A stretch of DNA of 45,567 bases from Spirosoma agri. Lineage in GTDB: Bacteria > Bacteroidota > Bacteroidia > Cytophagales > Spirosomataceae. The translations under genes and the position numbers were made by a program. Below the pieces are notes generated by a model. That model saw nothing but the letters and a program-made list of their open reading frames with translations, ran no database searches and was not told the origin of the DNA. How positions within the stretch are numbered: position 1 is the stretch's first letter; every line of letters begins with the position of its first letter. Where the stretch lies: assembly GCF_010747415.1 (NCBI RefSeq), contig NZ_JAAGNZ010000011.1, positions 1 through 45,567 on the forward strand, written 5' to 3'. Shown here piece by piece: positions 23,836 through 33,531 of this stretch.

Positions 23836-24543
23836 TAAACGGTAGGATACTATTAAAATTAACCTCCGATAAGCGTGGCACCACCCGCTAATCATCGGTT
23901 GAGAAAGCCGTAAACTTTCGAGATGGTGTGCTAAATCGGGACACTGCAAATGCTTTACTTATAACGTAAGCCTTTAGGTTCGTCCGATCAATTTGGATTT
24001 AGAAACCGTCACCAGCTTAACTAGTGGGCATAATAAAATAGAAAGGCGGACGGCCGCCGGGCCGACGCTTCGCCAAATTTCCGACCGCCACGACGGACCG
24101 TTTGCCATGATGAAGGCTTCTCACATAAAGAGCGTGGCTGTTGCGCAACTCTGCTTAGGTTGCAACTATCAAGGCGGGCCAGCTATCAACTAGCTTTTCT
24201 TGACCGGCTCGGTTGCAGCTTATTTCTCTTTAACCAGTTCGCCAGATTCGGGGTATTTCTTACAAACGGGCGAAAATTATCGGTTTCAAACTAGGGTTTT
24301 AGTTTGTACTACTAACTTATTTCACCTCAAGAAAAAGAGCCTTATTTGAGAATCTTCCTTTTAAGATGGCTGCCTACTAGTCTGTTCGCTGTGCAGTGGT
24401 ACAACTCGGCAAGTCGTATTGTACCGAATACTGTGGCTCGATTCGGAGCACACATTTCCTTTTCGACTACAATAATCTGACGTTTGGCTACAGTTGTTTT
24501 GTAAATGGATGTGAATTTTGTGTTCCCAAAAAGACCAGGTAAT
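23836..24543. other. Gene-free stretch before the amidohydrolase gene
   Basis: 708 bp. Apart from the operator at its left edge I see no convincing motif. A 66-codon frame at 23993 has an unlikely composition and is not called. Confidence 0.4.
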
Positions 24544-25524
24544 ATGAAGCTAATCGCCATCGAAGAACATTTTCTGATTAAAGCCGTCGAGGATGAGTGG
24601 AAAAACTTCGCCGATCCCAACGACCCAACCCACAAATTACATGTCGGCGAGATCGGCAATCGATTAAACGAAATCGGCGACACTCGGCTTCAATTGATGA
24701 ACGAAACCGGCGTTGATGTGCAGGTACTTTCGCTCACCAGTCCGAGTTTACACAATCTAGGCCCTGAAAGTGTAGCCCTCGCCAGAGTAACCAATGATTA
24801 TGTGGCGGAAATTGTTAGAAAGACACCCGAACGATTTCAAGGGTTGGCAGCCTTGCCCATGGCGGTGCCCAACCAAGCTGCCAACGAATTAACCCGTTCC
24901 GTGAACCAGCTTGGCTTAAAAGGAGCGATGGTATGCGGACGAACTCGGGAGAAAAATCTGGATCATCCCGATTATTGGGAACTCTTTGACTGCGCTCAAA
25001 CGCTTGGCGTTCCCTTGTTCATCCACCCCCAAATTCCCCAGAAAGCCGTCAGGGATGTTTACTACTCAGGATTTGACGAGCTGACTGACCTAGCCTTTTC
25101 AACGTTTGGGCTTGGCTGGCACTACGAAGCGGGTATCCAATTTGTTCGGTTGGTATTAGCCGGGGTCTTTGACCGGTTTCCCAATCTGCAAATCATCCTC
25201 GGCCACTGGGGGGAAGTGATTTTGTTCTACACCGAACGGTTGGCGGCTTTGAGCCGAGTCACCAAGCTTGACAAACCCTTTATGGATTACATTCGCCAGA
25301 ATTTGTCTGTAACGGCCAGCGGCATGTTTAGCCAGTCTTATTTGCAACGATCAGTTGACATTATCGGAACTGATCGTATCCTTTTTTCGACGGATTATCC
25401 CTACCAATACCGACCAGGCCGGCAGGCCCGTACCTTTGTCGAAGCAACCAACTTGAACCCCGAAGACAAGGATAAATTTTCTTTCGCCAATTGGGAACGC
25501 TTAACTAGTGTACCGACGAGATGA
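24544..25524 (+). CDS. Amidohydrolase-2 family metal-dependent hydrolase/decarboxylase
   Basis: A 326-residue TIM-barrel metalloenzyme of the family with gamma-resorcylate and dihydroxybenzoate decarboxylases. Seen: metal-ligand motif EEHF near residue 7 (in place of DxH), HPQ in LFIHPQIP, ILGHWGE and STDYPYQY near the end, the order and spacing of the family. The substrate is probably a small aromatic or related carboxylate, unknown here. The frame begins 13 codons earlier, but ATG 24544 starts the first barrel strand (KLIAIEEHF). The AraC-type gene 48 bp downstream on the same strand could control it. Confidence 0.85.
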   Translation: MKLIAIEEHFLIKAVEDEWKNFADPNDPTHKLHVGEIGNRLNEIGDTRLQLMNETGVDVQVLSLTSPSLHNLGPESVALARVTNDYVAEIVRKTPERFQGLAALPMAVPNQAANELTRSVNQLGLKGAMVCGRTREKNLDHPDYWELFDCAQTLGVPLFIHPQIPQKAVRDVYYSGFDELTDLAFSTFGLGWHYEAGIQFVRLVLAGVFDRFPNLQIILGHWGEVILFYTERLAALSRVTKLDKPFMDYIRQNLSVTASGMFSQSYLQRSVDIIGTDRILFSTDYPYQYRPGRQARTFVEATNLNPEDKDKFSFANWERLTSVPTR

Positions 25525-25572
25525 CCTGTCAATCGGAGAACAACACGAAAAGATAGGTCTTGAATTTATTCT

Positions 25573-26493
25573 ATGGAACAACGGCCCATACAACACTTCA
25601 AAACGATCAGCGAATTTCATCGGCTGAGAGGGCTAGCCCCACCCGAGCATCCGCTCCTCAGCGTGGTGGATTATGCATTAGTGAAACGACCAGTTGATAT
25701 TGGCGAGGTGAATCTGATGGTTGATTTCTACCAGATTTCGGTGAAACGAGGCATGAACGCTACACTCAAGTACGGCCAGCAGGCCTACGATTTTGAGGAT
25801 GGCGTTATGTTTTTCGCGGCTCCTAATCAAGTCTTCAACATCCAGCCCAACAGCCTTTCAACAGCCGATCGTTCAGGCTGGATCGTACTGATTCACCCCG
25901 ATTTCTTTTGGCATACACCACTGGCAAAGACGATTAAACAATACGATTTTTTTGCTTACTCGGTGAACGAAGCCTTATGGCTGTCAACTAAAGAAGAAGC
26001 AACCATCAACCGCATTATTGACAATATTAAACAGGAGTATAACACCACGATTGATGCCTTCAGCAAGCAGATTATTATCTCCCAAATTGAGAGTCTGCTT
26101 AGTTACTCGAAGCGGTTTTACCATCGTCAATTCATCACCCGGGAACCATCGAATCATCAACTTTTAGCCCGGTTGGACAACCTATTGACTAGCTACCTGA
26201 CTACGGGTGATTTAGTTTCCAAAGGCTTGCCGACCGTTCACTATATTGCCGACCAGTTAAACGTGTCGCCAAAATATCTCAGCAACCTACTGAACGTATT
26301 GATCGGACAAAGCACCCAACAGTATATCCATGAGAAGTTGATTGAGCTGGCCAAAGAAAAGCTGTCGACCACCACGTTATCGGTCAGTGAAGTGTCGTAT
26401 GGGTTGGGCTTCGAACATTCTCAATCGTTTAGTAAGTTCTTTAAAGCGAAAACGAAGCTATCGCCGTTGGAATTCAGACGCTCATTCCAGTGA
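25573..26493 (+). CDS. AraC-family transcriptional regulator
   Basis: A 306-residue regulator with an N-terminal cupin-like sensing domain (about 30-150) and a C-terminal pair of helix-turn-helix motifs: ADQLNVSPKYLSNLLNVLIG and the second helix pair around VSEVSYGLGFEHSQSFSKFF, ending in LSPLEFRRSF. It follows the amidohydrolase gene by 48 bp and may regulate it or the dehydrogenase further right. The inducer is unknown. Confidence 0.88.
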   Translation: MEQRPIQHFKTISEFHRLRGLAPPEHPLLSVVDYALVKRPVDIGEVNLMVDFYQISVKRGMNATLKYGQQAYDFEDGVMFFAAPNQVFNIQPNSLSTADRSGWIVLIHPDFFWHTPLAKTIKQYDFFAYSVNEALWLSTKEEATINRIIDNIKQEYNTTIDAFSKQIIISQIESLLSYSKRFYHRQFITREPSNHQLLARLDNLLTSYLTTGDLVSKGLPTVHYIADQLNVSPKYLSNLLNVLIGQSTQQYIHEKLIELAKEKLSTTTLSVSEVSYGLGFEHSQSFSKFFKAKTKLSPLEFRRSFQ

Positions 26494-26712
26494 AGGGGCT
26501 ATTTACCCTTGGTTCTATTGACAGATAAATTTCCCTCGTTTTTTAACGTCTCATTCCAAAAGTAGCTTCCTAAAAACATCTTCATATCATTTTGGGGAGG
26601 GTTTATAGAAACGAGGCCAAACGAAGATTAAAAACTAGGAACGACCGTTGATATTTGTCGTGTTAACTCCGTTCTTTATGCCTATCCGCCTGAATCCTCA
26701 TGACCATCATCG

Positions 26713-27459
26713 ATGACCATCAATTATTCCGATCAACTACCCGGTCAACCCCTGAACGATTTCGTCTTTACTTTTTGGAAGACCAACAACAACACGGACT
26801 CAGATTGCCATTACACAATACTGCCCGATGCGGGTATCGAACTAATTATCTCACTTCAGCCCGAGCCACCTAACCAAATGGACCTCTTTGGTCTATCCAC
26901 TCATAGTCTTGACATCACCATCCCAAAGGGGGGTGTCTTATTCGGAGTTCGCTTTAAACTCTTGGCGGTTGAATACTTGCTAAAAACTACTTTACCAACC
27001 AATTCCATTCAAAAACCGCCGACGAATTTGGGGGGGGTAGAGTTGCAGGCTGAAACGCCGTTGGATAGGTTTGTCGACTTAATGAGTGAGCTGCTAGAGC
27101 AACAGCTCAAGGTGTCAATCATAGACCCAAGAAAACGGAAGCTTTCAGAGTTTGTATATAATTCTAAAGGAGCCGTTTCGGTCCATGTCTTAGCGCTTGA
27201 AACCGGTTGGTCCACTCGTCAAATCAATCGGTATTTCAGGGCTACGGTTGGCTTACCATTAAAGAGATATTTAGAACAACTCCAGTTTTTTTCGTCCTTA
27301 TCGCAAATCGGTCAGGGTGAGTTTTATCCCCAGGCGTATTACTATGATCAGTCCCATTTTATCCGACAAACCAAAAAGCATACGGGTAGTACGCCCAAAC
27401 AACTCTACCAGCAGCGAGCTGTTCGATTTGTTCAAGTAGGCCAGTACATCGAGGACTAA
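26713..27459 (+). CDS. AraC-type regulator with DUF6597-like N-terminus
   Basis: A 248-residue regulator. The N-terminal part (about 1-100) is a small beta-rich domain with HYTILPDAGIELIISL and GVLFGVRFK, as in regulators called DUF6597. The C-terminal part has an AraC-type DNA-binding domain: VLALETGWSTRQINRYFRA and then YYYDQSHFIRQTKKHTGSTP. It converges with a glyoxalase-fold gene over 9 bp. Its target is not evident; there are two more AraC-type genes within 4 kb. Confidence 0.83.
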   Translation: MTINYSDQLPGQPLNDFVFTFWKTNNNTDSDCHYTILPDAGIELIISLQPEPPNQMDLFGLSTHSLDITIPKGGVLFGVRFKLLAVEYLLKTTLPTNSIQKPPTNLGGVELQAETPLDRFVDLMSELLEQQLKVSIIDPRKRKLSEFVYNSKGAVSVHVLALETGWSTRQINRYFRATVGLPLKRYLEQLQFFSSLSQIGQGEFYPQAYYYDQSHFIRQTKKHTGSTPKQLYQQRAVRFVQVGQYIED

Positions 27460-27468
27460 TTGGGTTGA

Positions 27469-27843
27469 CTACTCAAATGAGGCAGGCATGACACTAATTT
27501 CGATGAGTAAACTGTCGAAATGGAAATAAAAACCAAACGTCTTTCGTATAGTTTTGGGCTCGCTTTCAAAAATGACATTTTCGGTCTTTAGCCTCTCATA
27601 AATAGCCATAACCGTTTCTTTATCGGGCTGATAAAAGCCAATATGAAAATTTTCAGGATAGTGCACGGTAGGCTCCTTGTTAAGCTTTGAGGACCAAAGC
27701 ACCAAAGCAAATTCATCGGTATTGGTTAAGACTGCAATAGCATCTTTTCGATTCTGGATGCAGTTAAACCCTAATTGCTTTTCAAACAAGTTGATTGCCG
27801 CAGGAATATCCTTTACGACGATGTTGATATGATTGAGTTTCAT
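27469..27843 (-). CDS. VOC (glyoxalase/bleomycin resistance fold) protein
   Basis: A 124-residue protein with a typical single VOC module: MKLNHINIVVKDIPAAINLF at the start and FYFHFDSLLIEIS at the end, where the usual metal-ligand positions are H5 and E near 117. It may bind a small metabolite or be an enzyme subunit. The open frame runs 29 codons further, but ATG 27843 starts the conserved strand. It converges with an AraC-type gene and is the only minus-strand gene here before the dehydrogenase. Confidence 0.8.
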   Translation of the reverse strand: MKLNHINIVVKDIPAAINLFEKQLGFNCIQNRKDAIAVLTNTDEFALVLWSSKLNKEPTVHYPENFHIGFYQPDKETVMAIYERLKTENVIFESEPKTIRKTFGFYFHFDSLLIEISVMPASFE

Positions 27844-28030
27844 GTGATTTGGCAGTAAATGAAGGCACAAAGTTGGGCTTTGGACATCCTTGCAAATTGG
27901 ATAAATCGGACATTTTGATGAGGTCATCAATACCCCCCATTTTATGAAGCAGATATATGAAGATTGAGTTGTCTCACATCAGAGCGTTTTCGTGCGACAA
28001 GGCAAACCGTTAGTTAGGATGTCACAAACG

Positions 28031-28067
28031 AAAAACCCCCATTCGTGCCGGGTGGCCAAAATGAGGG
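28031..28067 (-). terminator. Intrinsic terminator of the dehydrogenase gene
   Basis: On the minus strand CCCTCATT pairs with AATGGGGG (one mismatch) and a run of five T follows. It lies 48 bp after the dehydrogenase stop at 28116. Confidence 0.62.
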
Positions 28068-28115
28068 TCTGAAGAAAGTGGTGCCATCAGGCAATAGACG
28101 CCCCTATGCTTGATC

Positions 28116-28853
28116 TTACCAAGGACAAGTAGCCGGCGCGGGAAAGTACTCCTCACTGAAATAGTGGCCGCTAGGACCATCTTGCTTGATCAACGCATAT
28201 TTAGTGATTCGTTGGCCAGCTTGCTGAGCCGTACTGGTGCCTTGATGACCCGTAAAATCGGTCTGCGTCCACCCGGGGCAAACGGCGTTCACTTTAAAAG
28301 CGGTGTCACGCAGTTCGTAAGCCAGATTGATCGTATACATGTTCAGAGCGGCTTTACTGGACTGGTAAACCGCCAATTTGTTGTGATAACTGCTGCCCCT
28401 AGCGTCAGCCGCCAGGCTTAGCGAGGCCATCGCCGTGGTCACGTTGACGATGCGGGGTTCTGAGGACACCTTGAGCAAGTCAATGAAGGCTTGAGTAACG
28501 CGCACCACCCCGTACAGATTAGTCTCGTAGACCGCTTTAAACCGATCAACGGGCGTGTCCAAGGCCGATTGGGGCAAGCCCCCTGAGATACCGGCGTTAT
28601 TGATCAGCACATCCAGAAATGGCGTTTTTTCGCCGATTAAGGCCCGGGCGGCCTGAACCGATTCATTATCGGTGACATCCAATTGAACAGCTTCAACGGT
28701 GCGGACTCCTTCCCCATGAAGCTGTTCGACGGCGGATAAACCGTTGGCCAGGCTACGGCTACCCAGATAAACAAAGAAACCCTGTTGAGCCAGTTGCTTG
28801 GCGACTTCAAAACCGATGCCCTTGTTGGCGCCGGTGACTAAGGCTGATTTCAT
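28116..28853 (-). CDS. Short-chain dehydrogenase/reductase (SDR)
   Basis: A 245-residue NAD(P)-dependent oxidoreductase. Seen: nucleotide-binding TGANKGIG at 7-14, NNAG near 90, and the catalytic YxxxK in YQSSK (a second Tyr upstream in SSYHNK). The substrate is unknown; carbonyl reductases of this type act on many aldehydes and ketones. An AraC-type gene lies 69 bp upstream on the same strand and may form a unit with it. It resembles SDRs found widely in Bacteroidota genomes. Confidence 0.88.
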   Translation of the reverse strand: MKSALVTGANKGIGFEVAKQLAQQGFFVYLGSRSLANGLSAVEQLHGEGVRTVEAVQLDVTDNESVQAARALIGEKTPFLDVLINNAGISGGLPQSALDTPVDRFKAVYETNLYGVVRVTQAFIDLLKVSSEPRIVNVTTAMASLSLAADARGSSYHNKLAVYQSSKAALNMYTINLAYELRDTAFKVNAVCPGWTQTDFTGHQGTSTAQQAGQRITKYALIKQDGPSGHYFSEEYFPAPATCPW

Positions 28854-28922
28854 CTTATGCAGTTGGTTCTAGTACCGCACAAAAGTCGCTTGTTCCCAAC
28901 CTACTCACTTGGACAAATCACC

Positions 28923-29801
28923 TCAGTTGTTGGACAAACCAGGCTCTTCAGCTAAAAACTCACTGACGTTTTTGCCCGTCTTTTTCTTGAAGAGTCGGGA
29001 AAAATAAGCCGGATCGTTGAAGCCCAGTTGATAGGCCAGTTCCTTGACCGAAGAGGCTGAGTAACGGAGTTTGCGTTGAGCTTCCTGGATCAGCCGGTTC
29101 GTGATCCATTCTTTGGGCGAAACCCCGGAAACCGCTTTGACTACTTCATACAGATTGCTCGGGGTCATGGCCAGTTGCCGGGCAATGCTGTGCACATCAT
29201 GCTGCTCAGTGAGATGCGCTTCGACCGCCAAGGTAAAGGCTACATACTTGCTCAACCTGGGGTTAACGGCGGTTACCTGTTGATGAGACTCAAAATAAGC
29301 GCTGTTTAATTCGGTTAACAACCCATTTAGATGCGCTAAAATAATGTCAACTTTTCTTGACTCACCCGGCGAATGGAGGAGCCTAAACAACATCGACAGC
29401 AACGCCTTTACCCGCACTTTAGGCTCGGGATCGAAGCGAATGGTGCTTGTATTTAAGGGATTGATTAGGAATGGATACGTTTGAGGAAGTAGCGCTAAGG
29501 TCCGATCATCAAAGCCAATCTTATACTGCTGAGTGCTTTTTTTGGGAGCTAGATGGGCGAAAATTTGGTTGGGCCTGCCGAAGATTGCTTGACTATCAGT
29601 AATAGTCAGTTCGTGGCCATCTAGCTGGAATGTTTCCTGCCCTTGATCGACAAAGACCAGATAGTAGTAGGCAAGTTGGTGGGGTTGTAGCAGCTTTGGC
29701 CAGATCGTATCAGGAAGTGGTATGACGCAGTTTTGATTGATCGTGATGGGTAAGCGGTCATGGTGCTTGATCTCACTAAGCAATCCTTGGGTCTCGAACA
29801 T
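28923..29801 (-). CDS. AraC-family transcriptional regulator
   Basis: A 292-residue regulator. The N-terminal part (about 30-120) is a cupin-like sensing domain with FQLDGHELTITDSQAIFGRP; the C-terminal part has two helix-turn-helix motifs (HSIARQLAMTPSNLYEVVKA and then ELAYQLGFNDPAYFSRLFKK). It lies immediately upstream of the dehydrogenase gene in the same direction, so it probably controls that gene and itself. Inducer unknown. Confidence 0.88.
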   Translation of the reverse strand: MFETQGLLSEIKHHDRLPITINQNCVIPLPDTIWPKLLQPHQLAYYYLVFVDQGQETFQLDGHELTITDSQAIFGRPNQIFAHLAPKKSTQQYKIGFDDRTLALLPQTYPFLINPLNTSTIRFDPEPKVRVKALLSMLFRLLHSPGESRKVDIILAHLNGLLTELNSAYFESHQQVTAVNPRLSKYVAFTLAVEAHLTEQHDVHSIARQLAMTPSNLYEVVKAVSGVSPKEWITNRLIQEAQRKLRYSASSVKELAYQLGFNDPAYFSRLFKKKTGKNVSEFLAEEPGLSNN

Positions 29802-30026
29802 ATCGGCTCGGGTAATTTACGCCGGAATAACGCAGATACGTAGGTAGCTGTTCCATTGACTATAGTCTCTCCAAATGCCCATTTCAAGCCACGGCCGCCA
29901 ACTTCCGCTGATTGCGCCAATTCTAGCCAGGCGCGTTCTCAAATTGTCATCTCAAGAATCAACGTCTAATTTTCACGATAAGTATGAGTTTGTGCGACAC
30001 TCATTAGATAGTGAATGTGAGGCTAT

Positions 30027-30057
30027 GGCGTTTTACAAACGGTCGTTTAAATAATGC
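30027..30057. repeat. Inverted repeat with TTTTACAAAC arm, copy 1
   Basis: GGCGTTTTACAAAC and GTTTAAATAATGCC face each other over 4 bp; the arms match imperfectly. Together with 30123-30154 it resembles resolvase binding subsites. Confidence 0.42.
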
Positions 30058-30122
30058 CGTAGGCGGATTTTACATTTATTGAACGTCCTTCGATAGACGT
30101 TCGCAGTTTGATAAAGCCTTAT

Positions 30123-30154
30123 GGCCTTTTACAAACATCCGTTTATAAAAGGCC
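30123..30154. repeat. Inverted repeat with TTTTACAAAC arm, copy 2
   Basis: GGCCTTTTACAAAC and GTTTATAAAAGGCC match at 13 of 14 positions with a 4-bp spacer. It is a strong dyad and a candidate resolvase subsite. Confidence 0.5.
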
Positions 30155-30267
30155 TGCCCATATCCTCTTGATAAATCGTTCGAAAAAAGTGCTAAATAGT
30201 GTTCTTCCTGTTTCAGCACGCACAATAAAATAGGCCTAACGACGTTTTTAGTCTGTCATGCTTCTTC

Positions 30268-30298
30268 AGCCCCACTGGTTCAACCAATGGGGCTTTTT
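30268..30298 (+). terminator. Intrinsic terminator reading rightward
   Basis: AGCCCCACTGG pairs with CCAATGGGGCT (one mismatch) around a 5-nt loop and is followed by five T. No plus-strand gene lies just upstream, so it may serve a lost or unseen transcript. Confidence 0.6.
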
Positions 30299-30327
30299 CA
30301 TGGCCCTTTACAGTAAACGTTGCCATT

Positions 30328-30519
30328 ATGGAAGATGTATCGGATCAACTACCCCCGCAACCCAATCAACCCTCGCTTGAGCAACAGCAGGTTGAAGCCG
30401 CCAACGATTTTTTAACCATTTGTGATCGCTTATCAACAGGTTATGACAGCGGCTATTATTGGGAGGATGTACAGCGGGCTTTGCGCATTGCCTCAGGGTT
30501 GGAAAAGTGGCCCGACTAA
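30328..30519 (+). CDS. Small acidic hypothetical protein
   Basis: A 63-residue protein rich in Gln, Pro, Glu and Asp at the start (PPQPNQPSLEQQQ) with a short helix (VEAANDFLTICDRL) and the segment GYYWEDVQRALRIA. It starts at ATG 30328 and converges on the resolvase gene with no intergenic gap. Codon choice looks like that of its neighbours, which argues for a real gene, but I recognise no family. Confidence 0.45.
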   Translation: MEDVSDQLPPQPNQPSLEQQQVEAANDFLTICDRLSTGYDSGYYWEDVQRALRIASGLEKWPD

Positions 30520-30520
30520 G

Positions 30521-31192
30521 TCAGCTCAGCGTTTGTTTTTGGGCTAATCGCCTCACCTGAGTGGCCTGGAAACTACCCCCTCGTGCGGTCTTAAAGCCAG
30601 CTCGGTTTAACCGTCTGGCCATCTCGACATAGCTCAGGTTTGCTTCCAGCAAGGCACGAATCAACTCCGAAGCCTTTCGATTATGTTCATTGTTGGCCGC
30701 GCGTGCTCGATTCGATTCAGCGGCTTTGGCCGATACCTCCGGTTTGAGAAATGAGTTGACTCCTTTTCGCCATTGACCCACCCGAAGCAGTTTTTCATCC
30801 AAGGCTTTCTTGGTTCGCTCACCGATCATCTTGCGTTCCTGTTGGGCTAGAGCCGCGAAGATGTGAATGGTGAATTCATTGGCATCGGGCATATCAGCAC
30901 ACACGAAGCTGACCTTGGAATCCATCAGGGAAGAGACAAAGGTCATATTCCGGCTGAGCCGATCGAGCTTGGCAATGACCAAGCGAGCGTTGTGCTCTTT
31001 AGCGTACTGAACCGCTTTCAACAATTCAGGTCGCTGATCGTTTTTGCCTGATTCGATGTCACAGAATTCGGCCACCAGCAGGGGTTGATTTTTGACGAAG
31101 CTGAGTACGCTACGGCGTTGGGCGTCGAGGCCCAGACCTGACTGTCCTTGCTTTTTGGTCGAGACTCGGTAGTAAGCGACAAAGGTTTGCAT
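30521..31192 (-). CDS. Serine recombinase (resolvase family)
   Basis: A 223-residue recombinase that probably resolves plasmid dimers or a cointegrate. Seen: catalytic serine in YRVSTKKQ (residue 11), active-site residues around LVIAKLDRLSRN, and a C-terminal helix-turn-helix-like segment (SYVEMARRLNRAGFKTARGG). The E-helix and a long basic region lie between. It lies next to candidate res repeats, one of which is just upstream of its start (31214-31260). It is the only recombinase gene on the plasmid; the Xer-like sites would need host XerC and XerD. Confidence 0.85.
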   Translation of the reverse strand: MQTFVAYYRVSTKKQGQSGLGLDAQRRSVLSFVKNQPLLVAEFCDIESGKNDQRPELLKAVQYAKEHNARLVIAKLDRLSRNMTFVSSLMDSKVSFVCADMPDANEFTIHIFAALAQQERKMIGERTKKALDEKLLRVGQWRKGVNSFLKPEVSAKAAESNRARAANNEHNRKASELIRALLEANLSYVEMARRLNRAGFKTARGGSFQATQVRRLAQKQTLS

Positions 31193-31213
31193 GGCGCAAG
31201 GTAGTATTGTGGG

Positions 31214-31260
31214 GTGGTTTTACAAATCTAGGATGTTCATACTAGATCTGTAAAGACCAC
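31214..31260. repeat. Inverted repeat upstream of the resolvase, candidate res subsite
   Basis: Two arms of 18-19 bp (31214-31231 and 31242-31260) with a 10-bp spacer share GTGGT, TTTACA and ATCTAG. It lies 22-68 bp in front of the resolvase start, where res site I usually overlaps the promoter. Confidence 0.55.
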
Positions 31261-31456
31261 ATGAACTTGTTAAGGTAGTTAGTTTAGGGCAATTCTCATT
31301 GATCAGTCTATCTTCCAGAAGCTCCTTAGAAAGCACTTTCTGTAACTTGTTTCAAGGGCATACTATAGATTAGTTGCCCGCCCAAACAATGCCCACTGGC
31401 TCAGGTTATAGTCCACAGATTTCCTACTTCGTTTGTTGCTCACTTCGCCTGATACT

Positions 31457-33427
31457 ATGTCTTCCCTTTCAATCAATAAAGTGAGCCCCCAGGGCCTATT
31501 AATTGCCATTGGCATTGTCTTCGGCGATATTGGCACGTCTCCCTTATACGTCCTGGCGGCCGTAACACGCGGGCACCAACTCACCGAAACACTCGTCCTG
31601 GGTACACTTTCTTGCATCATCTGGACCCTGACCATTCAGACCACCATCAAATACGTCCTGATCACTCTCCAGGCCGATAACAAAGGCGAAGGAGGCATCT
31701 TTTCCCTCTACGCCCTGGTCCACCGATTCTCGGGCCGATGGCTGATCATTCCCGCCATTGTAGGCGGAGCCTTTCTGCTGGCCGATGGCCTCATTACGCC
31801 CCCTATCTCGGTTTCCTCGGCTATTGAAGGCCTGCTGATCTTCGATCCTACCCTGGCAACCGAGCCCATTGTCATTGGTATTTTGATTGGTCTATTTGTC
31901 ATCCAACAGTTCGGTACCCAATTCCTGGGACGACTCTTCGGACCAGTCATGCTTATCTGGTTTACCTTTATTGGCGGCATCGGTTTTTTAGCCCTGCTGG
32001 CCCACCCCTCTGTGCTTTTGGCCTTCAATCCCCTCTACGCATTTCGGCTCCTGACGCAGTATCCCGGTGGATTCTGGCTTTTGGGCGGCGTGTTCCTATG
32101 TACCACCGGGGCCGAAGCCCTCTACTCAGACATGGGCCACTGTGGCCGAGGTAATATCCGGGTGAGCTGGGTCTATGTCAAACTAACCCTGCTGCTCTCC
32201 TACGCGGGGCAGACCGCTTATCTGATGAATCACCTAGGTAAACAGGTGGGGGAGACCAGTCCGTTTTACAGCATCGTGCCCGCTCCACTGACGATATTCA
32301 GTATTATCCTGGCTACCCTGGCCACCATCATTGCTTCTCAAGCCCTTATCAGTGGGGCCTTTACCCTAGTGGGCGAAGCTATGCGGCTCAATTTCTGGCC
32401 CCGTCAGCGCGTGGCCTATCCCTCCGACGAGCGGGGACAGCTCTACGTGCCCTTCGTCAACTGGGGGTTGATGATCGGCTGCATTCTGATCGTGTTGCAT
32501 TTTAAGGAATCCAAAAACATGGAGGCCGCCTATGGGCTAGCCGTCACCCTGACGATGCTCATGTCCACCGTGCTGATCAACGCCTATTTACGTATGAAAC
32601 AAACCAATGCCCTGCTGACCACGCTGGTAACCGCCTTGTTTCTGATCGTGGAGACCACCTTCCTAATCGCCAATATGGTCAAGGTCGAAGAAGGAGGCTG
32701 GATTTCGATTACCCTGGGACTATTGCTGATGGGCATGATGGTGTTCTGGTATCAAGGCGAAACAATTACGCATGAGTTTATTCATTATGATTCCCTTCCG
32801 GGTAACCTACCCGTGCTCAAAACCCTGAGCAATGACTTGAGTCAACCTAAGTTTGCCACGCACCTGGTCTACCTGACTTCAGCTGATGACTATCATCAGA
32901 TTGAAGCCGAAACCCTGTTCTCGATTCTGAACCGGGCGCCCAAGCGAGCCGACATTTATTGGTTCATTCATCTGTGTGTACAGGATGAGCCCTATGGTAT
33001 GCGCTACAAGGTAGATACGCTAGCGGCCGAAGATGTGTATTTTGTTACGTTTTACTTAGGCTTCCGGGTGGAGCCACGCCTGAATTTTCTGTTCCGGCAA
33101 GTGGTTCTGGACATGGTGGCCGATAAAGAAGTGACGATTGACACCCCGTATCGCTCCTTGAATGTTCACCGGATTGCGGGTGATTTCCGGTTTGTGCTTT
33201 TCAAACGCTTCTTATCGTATGACAATGAGTTGAGCACCTATCAACAGGTAATCATGCGGGGCTATTTGTTGTTGAAGCGGATTGCCCTATCGACCAAGGA
33301 ATCGTACGGCTTAGACACGAGCAACGTCGTGACGGAGGCGGTACCCCTGGTGTTGAGCCCAATTAAGCGCCTGGATTTAGAGCGCTTGCCCTCCGAGCTC
33401 AGCCACCCCCTCTCCCCACCCCTTTAG
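31457..33427 (+). CDS. kup: KUP/HAK-type potassium transporter
   Basis: A 656-residue inner-membrane K+ uptake protein. Seen: the family signature GDIGTSPLY near residues 23-31, then about twelve hydrophobic segments in the first ~450 residues, and a soluble C-terminal domain (about 455-656) with the KUP-typical TSADDYHQIEAETLFSIL and GFRVEPRLNFLFRQVV segments. The frame begins 8 codons earlier, but ATG 31457 directly precedes the conserved region. It is followed 104 bp later by a lipoprotein gene on the same strand. The length fits the family. Confidence 0.93.
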   Translation: MSSLSINKVSPQGLLIAIGIVFGDIGTSPLYVLAAVTRGHQLTETLVLGTLSCIIWTLTIQTTIKYVLITLQADNKGEGGIFSLYALVHRFSGRWLIIPAIVGGAFLLADGLITPPISVSSAIEGLLIFDPTLATEPIVIGILIGLFVIQQFGTQFLGRLFGPVMLIWFTFIGGIGFLALLAHPSVLLAFNPLYAFRLLTQYPGGFWLLGGVFLCTTGAEALYSDMGHCGRGNIRVSWVYVKLTLLLSYAGQTAYLMNHLGKQVGETSPFYSIVPAPLTIFSIILATLATIIASQALISGAFTLVGEAMRLNFWPRQRVAYPSDERGQLYVPFVNWGLMIGCILIVLHFKESKNMEAAYGLAVTLTMLMSTVLINAYLRMKQTNALLTTLVTALFLIVETTFLIANMVKVEEGGWISITLGLLLMGMMVFWYQGETITHEFIHYDSLPGNLPVLKTLSNDLSQPKFATHLVYLTSADDYHQIEAETLFSILNRAPKRADIYWFIHLCVQDEPYGMRYKVDTLAAEDVYFVTFYLGFRVEPRLNFLFRQVVLDMVADKEVTIDTPYRSLNVHRIAGDFRFVLFKRFLSYDNELSTYQQVIMRGYLLLKRIALSTKESYGLDTSNVVTEAVPLVLSPIKRLDLERLPSELSHPLSPPL

Positions 33428-33531
33428 TCCTGGCTCTTGTTGAATCGTCAAAAGCGTCTACGAGCCAATCGGCTTTAGAGAAAACTAAGCGAATAGCCCC
33501 AACAAGTGGTTAAACGGCTACCCCCATCCCC

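Larger units (their letters stand above)
29802..30327. other. Non-coding stretch with two res-like inverted repeats
   Basis: 526 bp without a gene. It holds the inverted repeats 30027-30057 and 30123-30154, both beginning with a TTTTACAAAC arm, and a rightward terminator at 30268-30298. The TTTTACAAA sequence recurs upstream of the resolvase gene. Confidence 0.5.

Noticed and set aside
23993..24193. 66-codon frame after the tetR gene
   Set aside because: Composition unlike a protein, no start signals, and no neighbours that support it.
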